Part shown: one piece after another, positions 55,592 through 64,000 of the stretch
How positions within the stretch are numbered: position 1 is the first letter of the stretch
Layout: each line of letters opens with the position of its first letter
Assembly: GCA_963700195.1 (NCBI GenBank)
Contig: CAVOWQ010000003.1
Span: forward strand, 379,221 to 443,220
Reading direction: 5' to 3'
From: AP-15 sp963700195
Lineage (GTDB): Bacteria; Pseudomonadota; Alphaproteobacteria; ATCC43930; CGMCC-115725
DNA: 64,000 bases
The notes under the pieces: generated by a model
What the model saw: the letters and a program-made list of their open reading frames with translations, nothing else
What the model was told of the DNA's origin: nothing
Database searches by the model: none
Program-made: the position numbers and the translations under genes

Positions 55592-55964
55592 TCAACGCCC
55601 CGTGCTCGCCCGATAGCACGGGGCGACGTTGATCTTGTCCATCTGGTGCCGATCGCCGTCGGCTTCGCTGAAGATCGCGCAATGGCGGCCCTTTTGCGCA
55701 ATCCGCGCGACAAAAAACCGAAACTCCTTCGGACGGCTGCCGAATGAGACGGAAATCGTGTCGCCGACCGCGATCCGCGGCGGCAAGTTGATGTGGTGAT
55801 ACGCTATTGCAGGAGGTGGTAACGAGCCAGTCGCGGCACTTGGTCAGCACGCCCGGGCCGCCCGGCTCGACGGCCACGACGCTATCGGGCTCGCGCGCTG
55901 CGGTTGGAGTGCCTGTTGCCGCGGCGAGCAACAGCCCCGCAATCCAAGCGCGCAAACCCAACAT
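55592..55964 (-). CDS. Small exported protein (one frameshift)
   Basis: About 123 aa. Signal peptide MLGLRAWIAGLLLAAATGTP, then VLTKCRDWLVTTSCNS with two Cys. Dropping one base near 55802 joins this to YHHINLPPRIAVGDTISVSF, then FRFFVARIAQKGRHCAIF and NVAPCYRAS. The two pairs of cysteines suggest disulfides. No family name is known to me. It is antisense to nothing essential and lies between two plus-strand genes. Confidence 0.65.
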
Positions 55965-56039
55965 GCTTCGCCGCTCTGCATCCCACGTGGTAAATCTGCC
56001 CCTCCCATCACGGCCTTTCAACCAGACGAGGAATCCGCG

Positions 56040-56658
56040 ATGAAGCTCTACTATGCGCCCGGCGCCTGCTCGATCGGCATCCACGTGCTGCTCGAAGAGA
56101 TCGGCAAGCCGTACCAGACCGAGCCGGTGAACCTGCGCGACGGCGCGCAATTCAAGCCGCCCTTCACCGGGGTCAACGCAAAAGCGAAGGTTCCGACGCT
56201 CGAGCGCGACGATGGCTCGATCCTCACCGAGTTTCCGGTCATCGCCCGCTGGCTCGCTCGCCAGAACCCGCAGGCGAATTTGATCCCGAAAGACGAGGAA
56301 GCCGACACGCGGGCGATGGAGGCGATGGAATACATCGTCGGCACCATTCACTCCCAGGGCTTTACGCGGATTTTCCGCACCGACCGTTTCGCTCCGTCCC
56401 AATCGGATCACGAGGCGGTGAAGGCGACCGGCCGCGAGAACGCCGAGAAGGGGTTCGCGTTGATCGACAAGCAGCTCGAAGGCAAGCAATATCTCGCGGG
56501 CGAGTTTTCGATCGCCGACGCCGCGCTGTTTTATGTGGAATATTGGGCGAGCGAAGCGGGCGGGCATCCAATTGCCGAAAAATTGTGCCGCCCATTTCGA
56601 GCGCATGATGTCGCGTCCGGCAGTGCAGCGCGCCCTGCAGCAGGAAGGGATGAACTGA
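56040..56658 (+). CDS. Glutathione S-transferase (one frameshift near C-terminus)
   Basis: About 205 aa. KLYYAPGACSIGIHVLLEEI (thioredoxin-fold domain with Ser/Cys near the GSH site), KAKVPTLERDDGSILTEFPV (cis-Pro and GSH-binding) and a C-terminal domain with LAGEFSIADAALFYVEYW. The frame breaks near 56570, where dropping one A gives GHPLPKNCAAHFERMMSRPA and a stop at 56658. Beta-class-like. It sits between the two CoA transferases. Confidence 0.85.
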
Positions 56659-56711
56659 GGCTCGGCGAAACTGCCCTGCATCTGAGGGAGTAAGTCTTCA
56701 GGAGTCAAGAA

Positions 56712-57911
56712 ATGGATGGAAACGCCGTATCGCCGAACTGTCTCGCCGGCATCAAGGTCCTCGATCTGACCCAGTTCGAGGCCGGGACGAGCTGCACCGA
56801 AGCGCTCGCCTGGATGGGCGCCGAAGTCGTCAAGGTGGAGCCCCCGAAGGGCGGTGAAGCCGGCCGCCGCGGCGTCGCGGACCCGTATTATTTCATGGCG
56901 TACAACGCCAACAAGAAGTCGATCACCGTCAACCTCAAATCCGAACGCGGCTTGGCGCTGGTCAAGGACATGGCTCGCAAAGCCGATGTCTTCACCGAGA
57001 ATTTTGCGCCCGGCGCGGTCGAGCGGCTCGGGCTCGGCTACGACGTCGTCAGCGCCCTCAACCCGCGCATCATCTATGCGCAAGTGAAGGGGTTCGGTGC
57101 GGGCAGCCCTTACGAAAAGGGTCTGTGCTTCGACCCGATCGCGCAGGCTTGCGGCGGCGCAATGAGCATTACCGGCGAGCGCGACGGCAAGCCGATCAAG
57201 CCGGGGCCGACGATCGGCGACACCGGCACCGGCATGCTGCTCGCATTCAGCATCGTCAGCGCGCTCTTTCAGCGGGCATCGACGGGCAAGGGCCGGCGGC
57301 TGCAGGCGGCAATGCAGGATTCGGTCATGCATTACAGCCGCGGCATGTTCATCAGGCAGGCACAGACCGGGAAGCCGGCACAGCGGCAGCCGGCCGGCGG
57401 CAATCCCCCTCATGGTATTTTTCCGTGCAAGCCGGGCGGCCCCAACGACTACGTCTATCTGCTCACCAGCCGCGCCAATCCCGAGCATTGGCCGCGCCTG
57501 TTGAAGCTGATCGGCCGCGAAGACCTGATCGGCGATCCGCGCTACGACACCGCGGCGGCCCGCGTCGAGCACGAGGCGGAGGTCGACGAGATCATCGCCA
57601 CCTGGACGCGCGAGCGCACCAAGCAGGAGGCGATGGCGCAGATCAGCGGCGCGGGTGTGCCAGCCGGAGCCGTCTTCAATTCGATGGAGCTGACGAACGA
57701 GCCGAGCTTCGCAAAGCGCGGTATCCTGCAGACCGTGCAGCACGGCGATTGGCAGATGACGATGCCGACCTGGCCGGTGCGCTTCGACGGCGCCCCGCCG
57801 CCGATCAAACCCGCGCCATTGCTGGGCGAGCACACCGTCGAGGTGTTCGACGAGTGGCTCGGATTGGACGCCGCGGAGGTCGAGGCGCTGCGCAAGCAAG
57901 GGGTCGTCTAA
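56712..57911 (+). CDS. Family III CoA transferase (CaiB/BaiF), copy 2
   Basis: 399 aa, paralogous to the 54347 gene over its length: LAGIKVLDLTQFEAGTSCTE, GAEVVKVEPPKGGEAGRR, YNANKKSITVNLKSERG, TIGDTGTGMLLAFS (likely Asp) and GVPAGAVFNSMELTNEPSFA. The two copies may take different acids or form a heteromer. The GST gene lies between them. Confidence 0.9.
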   Translation: MDGNAVSPNCLAGIKVLDLTQFEAGTSCTEALAWMGAEVVKVEPPKGGEAGRRGVADPYYFMAYNANKKSITVNLKSERGLALVKDMARKADVFTENFAPGAVERLGLGYDVVSALNPRIIYAQVKGFGAGSPYEKGLCFDPIAQACGGAMSITGERDGKPIKPGPTIGDTGTGMLLAFSIVSALFQRASTGKGRRLQAAMQDSVMHYSRGMFIRQAQTGKPAQRQPAGGNPPHGIFPCKPGGPNDYVYLLTSRANPEHWPRLLKLIGREDLIGDPRYDTAAARVEHEAEVDEIIATWTRERTKQEAMAQISGAGVPAGAVFNSMELTNEPSFAKRGILQTVQHGDWQMTMPTWPVRFDGAPPPIKPAPLLGEHTVEVFDEWLGLDAAEVEALRKQGVV

Positions 57912-58228
57912 GCGCGCCCTTTCGGTTCCCTCCCTCGCAAGCCGGACGCGGGAGGGAATTCAGCCGATGACGCCAGCGGCTCGACACTCCCGCATCGAGG
58001 GTCAATGGCGTCAGCTCCGAGGTGGCATCGGCTCGACCGCCGAAGCGTTCGGCGAAAGCGTGCGGCCTGATTAGCAATCTTGAACTCGAGAGAAACGAGC
58101 ACTCCATCATCAACGTCACGGCACGAAAAGGCGGAAGGCTCAAAACGGTGCTGGTCCAGCCACACCCGCATCGCGCCCATCTCCCGCGGCAGGTCGCTCG
58201 GATTGAGGCAGAGTTCTACAGCGCTCAT
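57908..58228 (-). CDS. Small hypothetical protein (probable frameshift)
   Basis: The start (MSAVELCLNPSDLPREMGAM, RVWLDQHRFEPSAFSCRDVD, DGVLVSLEFKIANQA) looks like a genuine small soluble protein. After about residue 55 a one-base shift near 58065 would give HAFAERFGGRADATSELTPL instead of an Arg-rich tail. I cannot place the true stop with certainty; the end given is that of the unrepaired frame. Function unknown. Confidence 0.5.
   Translation of the reverse strand: MSAVELCLNPSDLPREMGAMRVWLDQHRFEPSAFSCRDVDDGVLVSLEFKIANQAARFRRTLRRSSRCHLGADAIDPRCGSVEPLASSAEFPPASGLRGREPKGRA
57926..57958. terminator. Hairpin after CoA transferase 2
   Basis: Nine-base arms TTCCCTCCC / GGGAGGGAA around a 15-base loop, just past the CoA transferase stop and before a convergent small gene. 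Plausible bidirectional transcription end; no T-run. Confidence 0.55.
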
Positions 58229-58327
58229 ATTCTATAGCTCGGTTGTTACTACGAGCCTCCATAATACCATTACGCGCGGGCTAGCCTAGACCGCGCGTGT
58301 CACGCTCACATCTTTGTCACAACCGGG

Positions 58328-59072
58328 TTAGACCGGTTCGCGCCGGTAATGATAGCGGTAGAGTTCCGTCTTCAATCCGACGGCATCGTATAGGGCCCGC
58401 GCCGGCGCATTGTGGGCTTCCACTTCGAGGCAAACGCCGACGGCCCCCTGGTCCCTGGCCCAGGCCGCCAGTGCTTTGACGATCCGACGGCCCCAACCCC
58501 GCCTTCGCCGGACGACGGTCGGTGATTACCAACTCATAGCAAAGCAAGCCGTTGTGCAACGCGCCATAGGCGAGGGCAACGATACCTCCCTCATCCGACA
58601 GCGCGGCAAAGGCAGCCGGAATGGCGAGCTGACCGACGATCCGCCGATAAGTCGCGGCCTGCTCGCTCGAATGATTCTGCAGCGCCGCCATCGCGCCGAA
58701 CCACTCAGGGGTCGGCTCGTCGAGTAGCCCTACATCCGGGTCTCGTGCCGCCTCGATGTCTTCGATCGGACCATAGAGCACACAACTTTCGCCCTCTCCG
58801 GTGTAGCCGGCTTTCGCAAGGCGATCGTCGACCGAAGGATCGATCAGCGACAGCACTCGAATTATCGTCGGCAGGCCCAATCTCCGATACAGCGCCTCGC
58901 AAGCCCGCAAATCGACCTGTGAAACCGGCCGTAGCGGATTTGCCGAATTGGCGCGACGCGTCAGGCCTTCGCTGAAGCGCAGCACCCAGCCATCGAGCAG
59001 CACTTCTCGAAGCGCCGGCCACGCATTGAGGCAGGTTTCCTCGACGCGCCATTCCAGTGCCCGCTCCGGCAT
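58328..59072 (-). CDS. GNAT-family acetyltransferase (one frameshift)
   Basis: About 247 aa. The N-terminal part (VEETCLNAWPALREVLLDGW, LRFSEGLTRRANSANPL) is the extended domain of two-part GNATs that act on amino-acid or antibiotic substrates. The C-terminal GNAT core, GWGRRIVKALAAWA and HNAPARALYDAVGLKTELYR, is restored by dropping one C near 58505. The repaired end is 58328, after HYRREPV. Confidence 0.8.
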
Positions 59073-59316
59073 CTATCTCGGCGCTCCCGGCTTACTTGGG
59101 TCGGAACCCGCGCGCCGGCACAGTGTCTTCACATAAGCGGTGCGGCCGATCTCGGCTGCGAGCGCCGAGCGGGCGACGACATCCTGCCAGCCCATCACGC
59201 ATGAGAGCTCGTTCTCGACGCCGGTCGATAAGACATCGGCGGCGGTCGTCTCGTCGCACGCCTCCGGGGCGACTCGTGTTGAGGCAGATCAGGATCACCG
59301 CGACGAACGGGTTCAT
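59073..59316 (-). CDS. Small secreted protein, hidden by a frameshift
   Basis: MNPFVAVILICLNTSRP is a short signal-like start. Dropping one G near 59270 joins it to EACDETTAADVLSTGVENEL, SCVMGWQDVVARSALAAEIG and RTAYVKTLCRR, ending at a TAG that abuts the GNAT ATG. Three cysteines, 80 aa in total. It lies between pqqE and the GNAT gene. The family is unnamed to my knowledge. Confidence 0.65.
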
Positions 59317-59352
59317 TCACCCGAGCGACAAGCGTACGCAGCGGATAACGCA

Positions 59353-60480
59353 CTACTCCGTTAATGAGACGAGCTCGAGGGGATCGGCCCGGCGCGGCGG
59401 AATGCTGGCGATAGACAAATCCGGGCGCGGTTTCGTCCGCATCCTTGCGGGCGCCGACGAGCAGCTCGCGGTCCGGGGACAATGTGCAAGCCGGGTCGGT
59501 GCGCGCGGCATCGCCGGTCAGCGCAAAAGCCTGGCAGCGGCAGCCGCGCCCAGTCGATCTCACGCCGGTCGCAGGAACGGCAGGGCTCGGGCATCCAATC
59601 CGTCCCGCGGAACCGTTCGAACGCGGACGAACGGTACCAGATGTCGGAAAGGCTCGCTTCGGCTACGGTCGGAAAATCGAGCCCGGGCAAAGTCTCCGCC
59701 GCGTGGCATGGCAGCACCTTGCCCGCCGGGGTCACGTTCAGGAAACGCCGGCCCCAGCCGCCCATGCAGGCCTTTGGGCGATGGGCGTAGTAGTCAGGGA
59801 GCACGTAATCGATCACCAGGACCCCGGCGAGGCGTGCGCGGGCGGCCTCGACAGCGGCGGTGGCGGCGTCCAGCTGGTCGCGGCTCGGCAGCAACGCTGC
59901 CCGATTGCGCAACGCCCATCCGTAATATTGCACGTGAGCGACTTCGAGCCGATCGGCGCCCAGCGCCACCGCCAGCTCGATCATCTCGCCGAGCCGGTCG
60001 AGGTTTTGCCGGTGCACGACCGCGTTAACCGTCAACGGCAGCCCGGCCTCGCGGACGAGGCGCGCCGCCCGCCGTTTCGCCTCCTGGGCCCCGGCGAGCC
60101 CGGCAATGCGGTCGCCCGAGACCATCTCAGCATCCTGAAAACTGAGCTGGACGTGCTCGAGCCCTGCCTCGACCAGCGCCGCCAGCCGACCGGCATCGAG
60201 ATTAATGCCGGAGGTGATCAGATTGCCGTAGAGCCCGACTCTCGGCGGCATGGCGCACGAGCTCGGCGAGGTCGCGCCGGACGAGCGGCTCACCCCCGGA
60301 GAAGTGCACCTGCAGAACGCCGAGCGCCGCGGCTTCGCCGAGCACCCGCTTCCAGCTTTCGGTATCGAGTTCGGCGCTGGCACGCGATAGTTCGAGCGGG
60401 TTCGAGCAATAGGGGCAGCGCAGCGGGCAGCGATGGGTCAGCTCGGCAAGTAGGGCCAGTGGCGGTTCGACCGCCGTCAT
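59353..60480 (-). CDS. pqqE: PQQ biosynthesis radical-SAM protein PqqE (three frameshifts)
   Basis: Links Glu and Tyr of the PqqA peptide. Radical-SAM motif HRCPLRCPYC (CxxxCxxC) is near residue 18, with HFSGGEPLVR next. The C-terminal SPASM-like part has KACMGGWGRRFLNVTP, PEPCRSCDRREIDW and GGCRCQAFALTGDAARTDPA (Fe-S cysteines). Breaks near 60241, near 59548 and near 59405 each lose one base to give RRIPPRRADPLELVSLTE and a stop at 59353, about 374 aa. Overlaps the pqqD stop (ATGA). Confidence 0.88.
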
Positions 60481-60770
60481 AAACGCAGCACCTTCTTGTC
60501 GACGAGGTCCTGCAGCATCTTGACGACGTCGCCGGCGATGACGTCACGAGGGGCATCGTAGCGACCGGCGAGTTCGTCAATGACGTCGTCGACGGCGCGT
60601 TTCCCGTCGATCAGCTGCAGGATTTCGACAGCCTGCTCGTCGGGCAACATGAGCCGCTCCGGCGCGAGCACGATCCAAGCCTGCCGGACCTCGTCGAAGC
60701 GGAATCTTATATGCGGCGCAAAGCGCAGGACGGCATCGCCTTCGACCGATAGGCGCGGCTCGGGGGTCAT
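60477..60770 (-). CDS. pqqD: PQQ biosynthesis peptide chaperone PqqD
   Basis: 97 aa. FAPHIRFRFDEVRQAWIVLA, PERLMLPDEQAVEILQLIDG and VDDVIDELAGRYDAPRDVIA are the PqqD blocks. It presents the PqqA peptide to PqqE. Both ends overlap its neighbours by four bases, so pqqC-D-E are translationally coupled. Confidence 0.93.
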   Translation of the reverse strand: MTPEPRLSVEGDAVLRFAPHIRFRFDEVRQAWIVLAPERLMLPDEQAVEILQLIDGKRAVDDVIDELAGRYDAPRDVIAGDVVKMLQDLVDKKVLRL

Positions 60771-61510
60771 GAGGCCGTCCGGCCGGGGACAAACGCACCC
60801 GGCGGGGTCAGTCCCGGCTCGACATAGGCGAAGTAGAGGGCGTCGAGCTGCGCCCACAGCACGTCGCATTTGAACCGCAGGGTGTCGAGGACGAGGGCCT
60901 GCTTTTCGGGGGTGTCGGCGTGCTCTTTAACATAGGCCAGCGCGAAGGCGACGTCGGTCGGGGCCTGGGTCAGCCGCGGGGTGAAATAGGCGAGCGTGTC
61001 GCGGCTGATGAAGTCGTAGTTCTTCAGCAGACCCTCGACCCGCTCGGCTATGATCTCGGGTGAGAACATCTCGGTGAGGCACGAGGCGACCGCTTCGAGC
61101 AGCGACCGGTCGCGGACGAGATTGACATAGGCGTCGACCGCGAAGCGGGTTGCCGGCAACAGCCCCTTGGTCGAGATCACAAATTCGCGATCGAGCCCGA
61201 GCCCGTCGGTCAGCCTGAGCCAGCGCGCGATCCCGCCGGTGTCCTCGCTCTCGCCGTCATGATCGATGATCCGCCGCCGCCATTCCCGGCGCAGCGCGGG
61301 CGTCGGCAGCCTGGCGACCAGATAGGCGTCCTTCGCCGGAATGCGGGCCTGATAATAATAACGGTTGAGCGCCCAGGCCTGGACTTGACCGCGATTGAGC
61401 TTGCCGTCGCGCATGAGGTGATGAAATGGATGGCGATGATGGTAGCGCTCTTCGCCGATCTGCCTCAGGGCATTCTCGAGCTCCGCGCCGGAAAGCAGGG
61501 CCGCGCTCAC
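60767..61510 (-). CDS. pqqC: Pyrroloquinoline-quinone synthase PqqC
   Basis: 247 aa oxidase that closes the rings and makes PQQ in the last step without a metal. RYHHRHPFHHLMRDGKLNRG, WALNRYYYQARIPAKDAYLV, WRRRIIDHDGESEDTGGIAR and FISRDTLAYFTPRLTQAPTD are all conserved. Intact frame. Its start overlaps the pqqB stop. Confidence 0.95.
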   Translation of the reverse strand: MSAALLSGAELENALRQIGEERYHHRHPFHHLMRDGKLNRGQVQAWALNRYYYQARIPAKDAYLVARLPTPALRREWRRRIIDHDGESEDTGGIARWLRLTDGLGLDREFVISTKGLLPATRFAVDAYVNLVRDRSLLEAVASCLTEMFSPEIIAERVEGLLKNYDFISRDTLAYFTPRLTQAPTDVAFALAYVKEHADTPEKQALVLDTLRFKCDVLWAQLDALYFAYVEPGLTPPGAFVPGRTAS

Positions 61511-62434
61511 AGCCTCACCTCCATCCCGTCATAGGCGATCTCCCAGCCGGCGGCTTCGGCGAGTTGCCGTTCCGGCGAGTCGTCGAGCAGCACGGGGTTC
61601 GAGTTGTTGATGTGGATAAAGACCCGGCGTTTCACGCCCAGATCGCGGAAGGCGGCGATCGCACCATCGTCGCCGCTCATGCTCATATGCCCCATTCGCA
61701 GGCCGGTCTTGTTGCCGACGCCGAGCCGGATCATCTCGTCGTCGCGCCACAAGAGTCCCGTCGAAAAACACCAGCTCGCTCCCAGTGAGGCGCCGGCGCA
61801 GCCGGTCTGTCATTGCCGCACAACCGGGGATAAAAAAGAAGGATTTGCCGGTCCCGCTGTCGATGATCTGGAGACCCACTGAATCACCCTCTTCTGCGAT
61901 TTGTGGGTCTTGTCCGGCGGTTTCGAGAAAGAGAGGGACTTTGGCCGGCACGGCAAACGCGACGACCGCAACCCCGGAGGGACCCACAGCCCCCACGAGC
62001 TCGATCGGCCGATCAAGAGGCAGCGCGACGCGTTCGACGCAATCCGGAGCGAGGACATGGAAAATCGGGTTGGCGGCAATAACCGCGAGAACCCGCTCCG
62101 GAGCGTAAACCGAAAAGCGATGCCGCTCGCGAAGATGAAGTAGCCCGGCGAGCGCGTCGACATCGCCACCGGGGACCAACACGCCGGCTATCGGCGATGA
62201 CCTCAATCCTTCGGTGGGGTGCAGTGCTGCAGTTGCCTCGATCTGCAGTCGCAAATCCGGCGAGGCGTTCAGAATGAACCAGTCGCGCCCGTTCGCCGAT
62301 ACCGCGAGGGACGTCTGCGATCGCGCAGCGGCGACGCGATCTCTGGCGCGCGCCCTACGACATGCCGGCGCGTTGGAATTCCACTGCGGGAACCCCCCGC
62401 CGGCGGCGGACCCGAGGACAACCGCTTCGAGCAT
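61507..62434 (-). CDS. pqqB: PQQ biosynthesis protein PqqB (one frameshift)
   Basis: MBL-fold hydroxylase-like protein, about 308 aa. VVLGSAAGGGFPQWNSNAPA with NPLC-type variation, FILNASPDLRLQIEA, LVPGGDVDALAGLLHLRE (where HADVDH is typical) and VFIHINNSNPVLL. The frame breaks near 61755, where dropping one base gives FDGTLWRDDEMIRLGVGNKT. It follows pqqA by 43 bases. Confidence 0.9.
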
Positions 62435-62477
62435 CGGTCGTCTCGCCGGATCCGACCGGCGTCAGAAAACGATGAGC

Positions 62478-62558
62478 CTACTTGACCTCGGCGCAGGCGT
62501 AGGCGTTGATCTCCAGCCCGACTGCGATTTCGATGATGACCGGCGTCTTCCACTTCAT
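62478..62558 (-). CDS. pqqA: PQQ precursor peptide PqqA
   Basis: 26-aa ribosomal precursor: MKWKTPVIIEIAVGLEINAY then ACAEVK. The E-x3-Y pair (Glu16, Tyr20, in EINAY) gives all carbon atoms of PQQ after cross-linking by PqqE. It is the first gene of pqqABCDE and too short for routine gene finding. PqqA is normally in large excess over the enzymes, so it probably has the strongest initiation region in the operon. Confidence 0.95.
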   Translation of the reverse strand: MKWKTPVIIEIAVGLEINAYACAEVK

Positions 62559-62627
62559 GGCCATTTCCTTCGGTCTGATCCTTGCCGCACGCAAGTTACG
62601 GTGGCCGCCGAGAGCTGTCAACCAAGA

Positions 62628-63417
62628 GTGCCGACAGACACTGCCCTGCGGCTATACAATTCTGTTCACCCTCGCCGCGCTCCTGGGCGGTCCACTTCAT
62701 CTCGCCGCCGCAGCGGAGAACGCCGATCCTCGGTTCACCGTGCTCGTCTTCTCTAAGACCACCGGCTTTCGTCACGATTCGATCCCGCAAGGGATTGCGG
62801 CGATCGAGGCTCTGGGGGCCGAGCACGGGTTTGCGGTGGACAGCACGGAAGACGCGATGCGGTTCAGCGACGCGGTGCTGTCTCGATACAAGGTCGTCGT
62901 ATTCCTCAGCACGACCGGCGATGTCCTCGACACGGGCGAGAAAGCCGCCTTTGAGCGATACATCCGTTCCGGTGGCGGCTTTGTCGGCATCCACTCGGCG
63001 AGCGACACGGAGTATGGGTGGCCGTGGTACGGCCGGCTCGTCGGCACTTGGTTCGCGAGCCACCCTCAGATTCAACGGGCGACGATCCATATCGCAAATC
63101 CCGACCATCTCTCGACGAAAGGCTTGCCCGCGCTCTGGGAGCGCACCGACGAATGGTACAACTTCCGCAGCAATCCGCGCGGTGCGGTGCAGGTCCTGGC
63201 GACCCTGGACGAGGCAACCTATTCCGGCGGCGCAATGGGCGCCGATCACCCGATCGCGTGGTGTCAGGAGATAGACGGCGGCCGCAGCTGGTATACCGCG
63301 ATGGGCCACACCAAGGAAGCCTACGCCGAGCCGCTGTTTCGCCTTCACCTGCTGGGCGGGATAGAAAGCGCAGCGGGTATCGCCGGCGACTGCAAGAGCG
63401 GAGGACGAGGACTGTAA
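62628..63417 (+). CDS. ThuA-domain protein, exported (probable frameshift in signal peptide)
   Basis: The domain FTVLVFSKTTGFRHDSIPQG, DVLDTGEKAAFERYIRSGGG, FVGIHSASDTEYGWPWYG, PIAWCQEIDGGRSWYTAMGH is a ThuA (class I glutamine-amidotransferase-like) fold, common in sugar-handling loci. The open frame lacks a sensible start and would otherwise overlap pqqA. A GTG at 62628, then one extra A near 62655, yields MPTDTALRLYILFTLAALLG and LHLAAAAENADP, a good signal peptide. That start is a proposal. Confidence 0.78.
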
Positions 63418-63667
63418 ATAGGTTATTGCCCGCTCGGCCGAGCCAGTGCTCGGACGCCGCGAAAGTCACCGAATGTTGAAATGCGGCGAGAGCGATGTTA
63501 CCGTTTTACAGTCTAGCCGGTGGGGGACATTCGCCTAGCGGTCACGATCCGGCAGCCGCCAAATGTAAGCTCGGACAAATTTTCGGGGGTCAGACCAAGC
63601 GTTCGATCGCGACATCCGAACCGATTAAATAGAACCAAACGCCTTACAAAGGAATCAGGAGGAAACC

Positions 63668-64000
63668 ATGAAAGACCGCTCGAGCTTCCGCGTCGGATTT
63701 CTGGCGTCAACCATGCTTGCTTCGACATCGCTCTCAGGCATCGCAGGGGAAGTGACGACATCGCGGCTGTTGAATGCAAATCAGGAGCCGCAGAACTGGC
63801 TGATGGTCAATAAGGACTATGCTGCCCATCGTTATTCAGAGCTGGACCAGATCAACAAGAATAACGTCAAGGATCTCCACGTCGCTTTCACGGTGGCGCT
63901 TGGTGGCGTTGAGGGCTTGGGCAAAGTCCCGTTGGGCGGTCATCAAAGCACGCCTCTCGTCGACGATGGCTCCATGTTCGTCGTCGACGGCTTCGGCGCA
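63668..64000 (+). CDS. PQQ-dependent dehydrogenase, N-terminal part (runs off window)
   Basis: A signal peptide (SSFRVGFLASTMLASTSLSG) is followed by QNWLMVNKDYAAHRYSELDQ, INKNNVKDLHVAFTVALGG and GHQSTPLVDDGSMFVVDGFG, the opening of quinoprotein alcohol/methanol-type dehydrogenases. AGGAGGAAACC precedes the ATG. The gene is close to pqqABCDE, which would supply its cofactor. Only 111 codons are inside the window, so metal type and substrate cannot be judged. Confidence 0.88.
   Translation, partial: MKDRSSFRVGFLASTMLASTSLSGIAGEVTTSRLLNANQEPQNWLMVNKDYAAHRYSELDQINKNNVKDLHVAFTVALGGVEGLGKVPLGGHQSTPLVDDGSMFVVDGFGA

Noticed and set aside
55572..57899. Very long minus-strand open frame (over 700 codons)
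   Set aside because: It is antisense to the second CoA transferase and GST with Arg/Leu-rich, family-free sequence. A consequence of high GC and codon bias; only its last part holds the real small exported protein.

Overview
The window is GC-rich and gene-dense, with the look of a free-living, metabolically versatile alphaproteobacterium. It carries a general L-amino-acid transporter of the Aap type, a pqqABCDE operon beside a PQQ-dehydrogenase gene, CaiB/BaiF CoA transferases, amidohydrolases and a Bug-type solute-binding protein. Intergenic REP-like palindromes of the kind common in Alphaproteobacteria support this. I cannot resolve the genus. I saw no rRNA, tRNA, CRISPR array or complete transposase.

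Layout. 1-4722: 3' end of aapJ, then aapQ-aapM-aapP and an unusual hydrolase/methyltransferase fusion. 4731-9527 (minus): GNAT, 3-mercaptopyruvate sulfurtransferase, AlaX-type editing protein, a GIY-YIG nuclease bracketed by inverted REP palindromes, cysteine synthase and an acyl-CoA-dehydrogenase-like flavoprotein. 9579-16780: mutL, a DUF2283/DUF4258 pair, an RND pump with its adaptor, and a VOC protein. 16868-21805: a decayed haem peroxidase, an FMN hydroxyacid oxidase, a D-2-hydroxyacid dehydrogenase and a hydrolase. 22000-33359: a catabolic block with a D-aminoacylase-like amidohydrolase, LigB-like extradiol dioxygenase, Asp/Glu-racemase-fold protein, HD protein, 4,5-dihydroxyphthalate-decarboxylase-like protein, a hidden HiPIP, a Tat-exported amidohydrolase, two tandem ACMSD-type amidohydrolases and a BBE-type FAD oxidase. 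33641-44487: lactonase, glyoxalase II, amidohydrolase, SDRs, PQQ-like propeller, Bug protein, M3 peptidase and HhH protein. 45045-46925: DyP peroxidase plus encapsulin. 47051-52713: mnmE, SDR, GlcG/HbpS-like protein, metallophosphoesterase and DUF1614 protein. 52943-57911: AhpD-like protein, 3-hydroxyisobutyrate-dehydrogenase-like protein, two paralogous CoA transferases and a GST. 58328-64000: GNAT, small secreted protein, pqqABCDE, ThuA-domain protein and the start of a PQQ-dependent dehydrogenase.

A dominant feature is the number of single-base reading-frame breaks, about 30 by my reading. Most are one extra base, and repairing each restores a recognisable full-length protein, often with an ATGA- or GTGA-type overlap to the next gene. 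I read most of them as errors in the assembled sequence rather than true gene death. For these genes I give the full repaired span and the approximate break point. The haem peroxidase is the main exception and looks genuinely decayed. Several small genes (HiPIP, pqqA, two small secreted proteins, and the true end of the DUF4258 protein) appear only after such repair or because they are very short.

Working together: the Aap transporter and Bug protein bring in amino acids and carboxylates. The 22-33 kb block is probably an aromatic or heterocycle ring-cleavage route. The 53-58 kb block looks like CoA-dependent degradation of a branched or hydroxy acid. The 59-64 kb block makes PQQ for the periplasmic dehydrogenase beginning at 63668. 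DyP/encapsulin, glyoxalase II, GST and sulfurtransferase give oxidative and electrophile defence.
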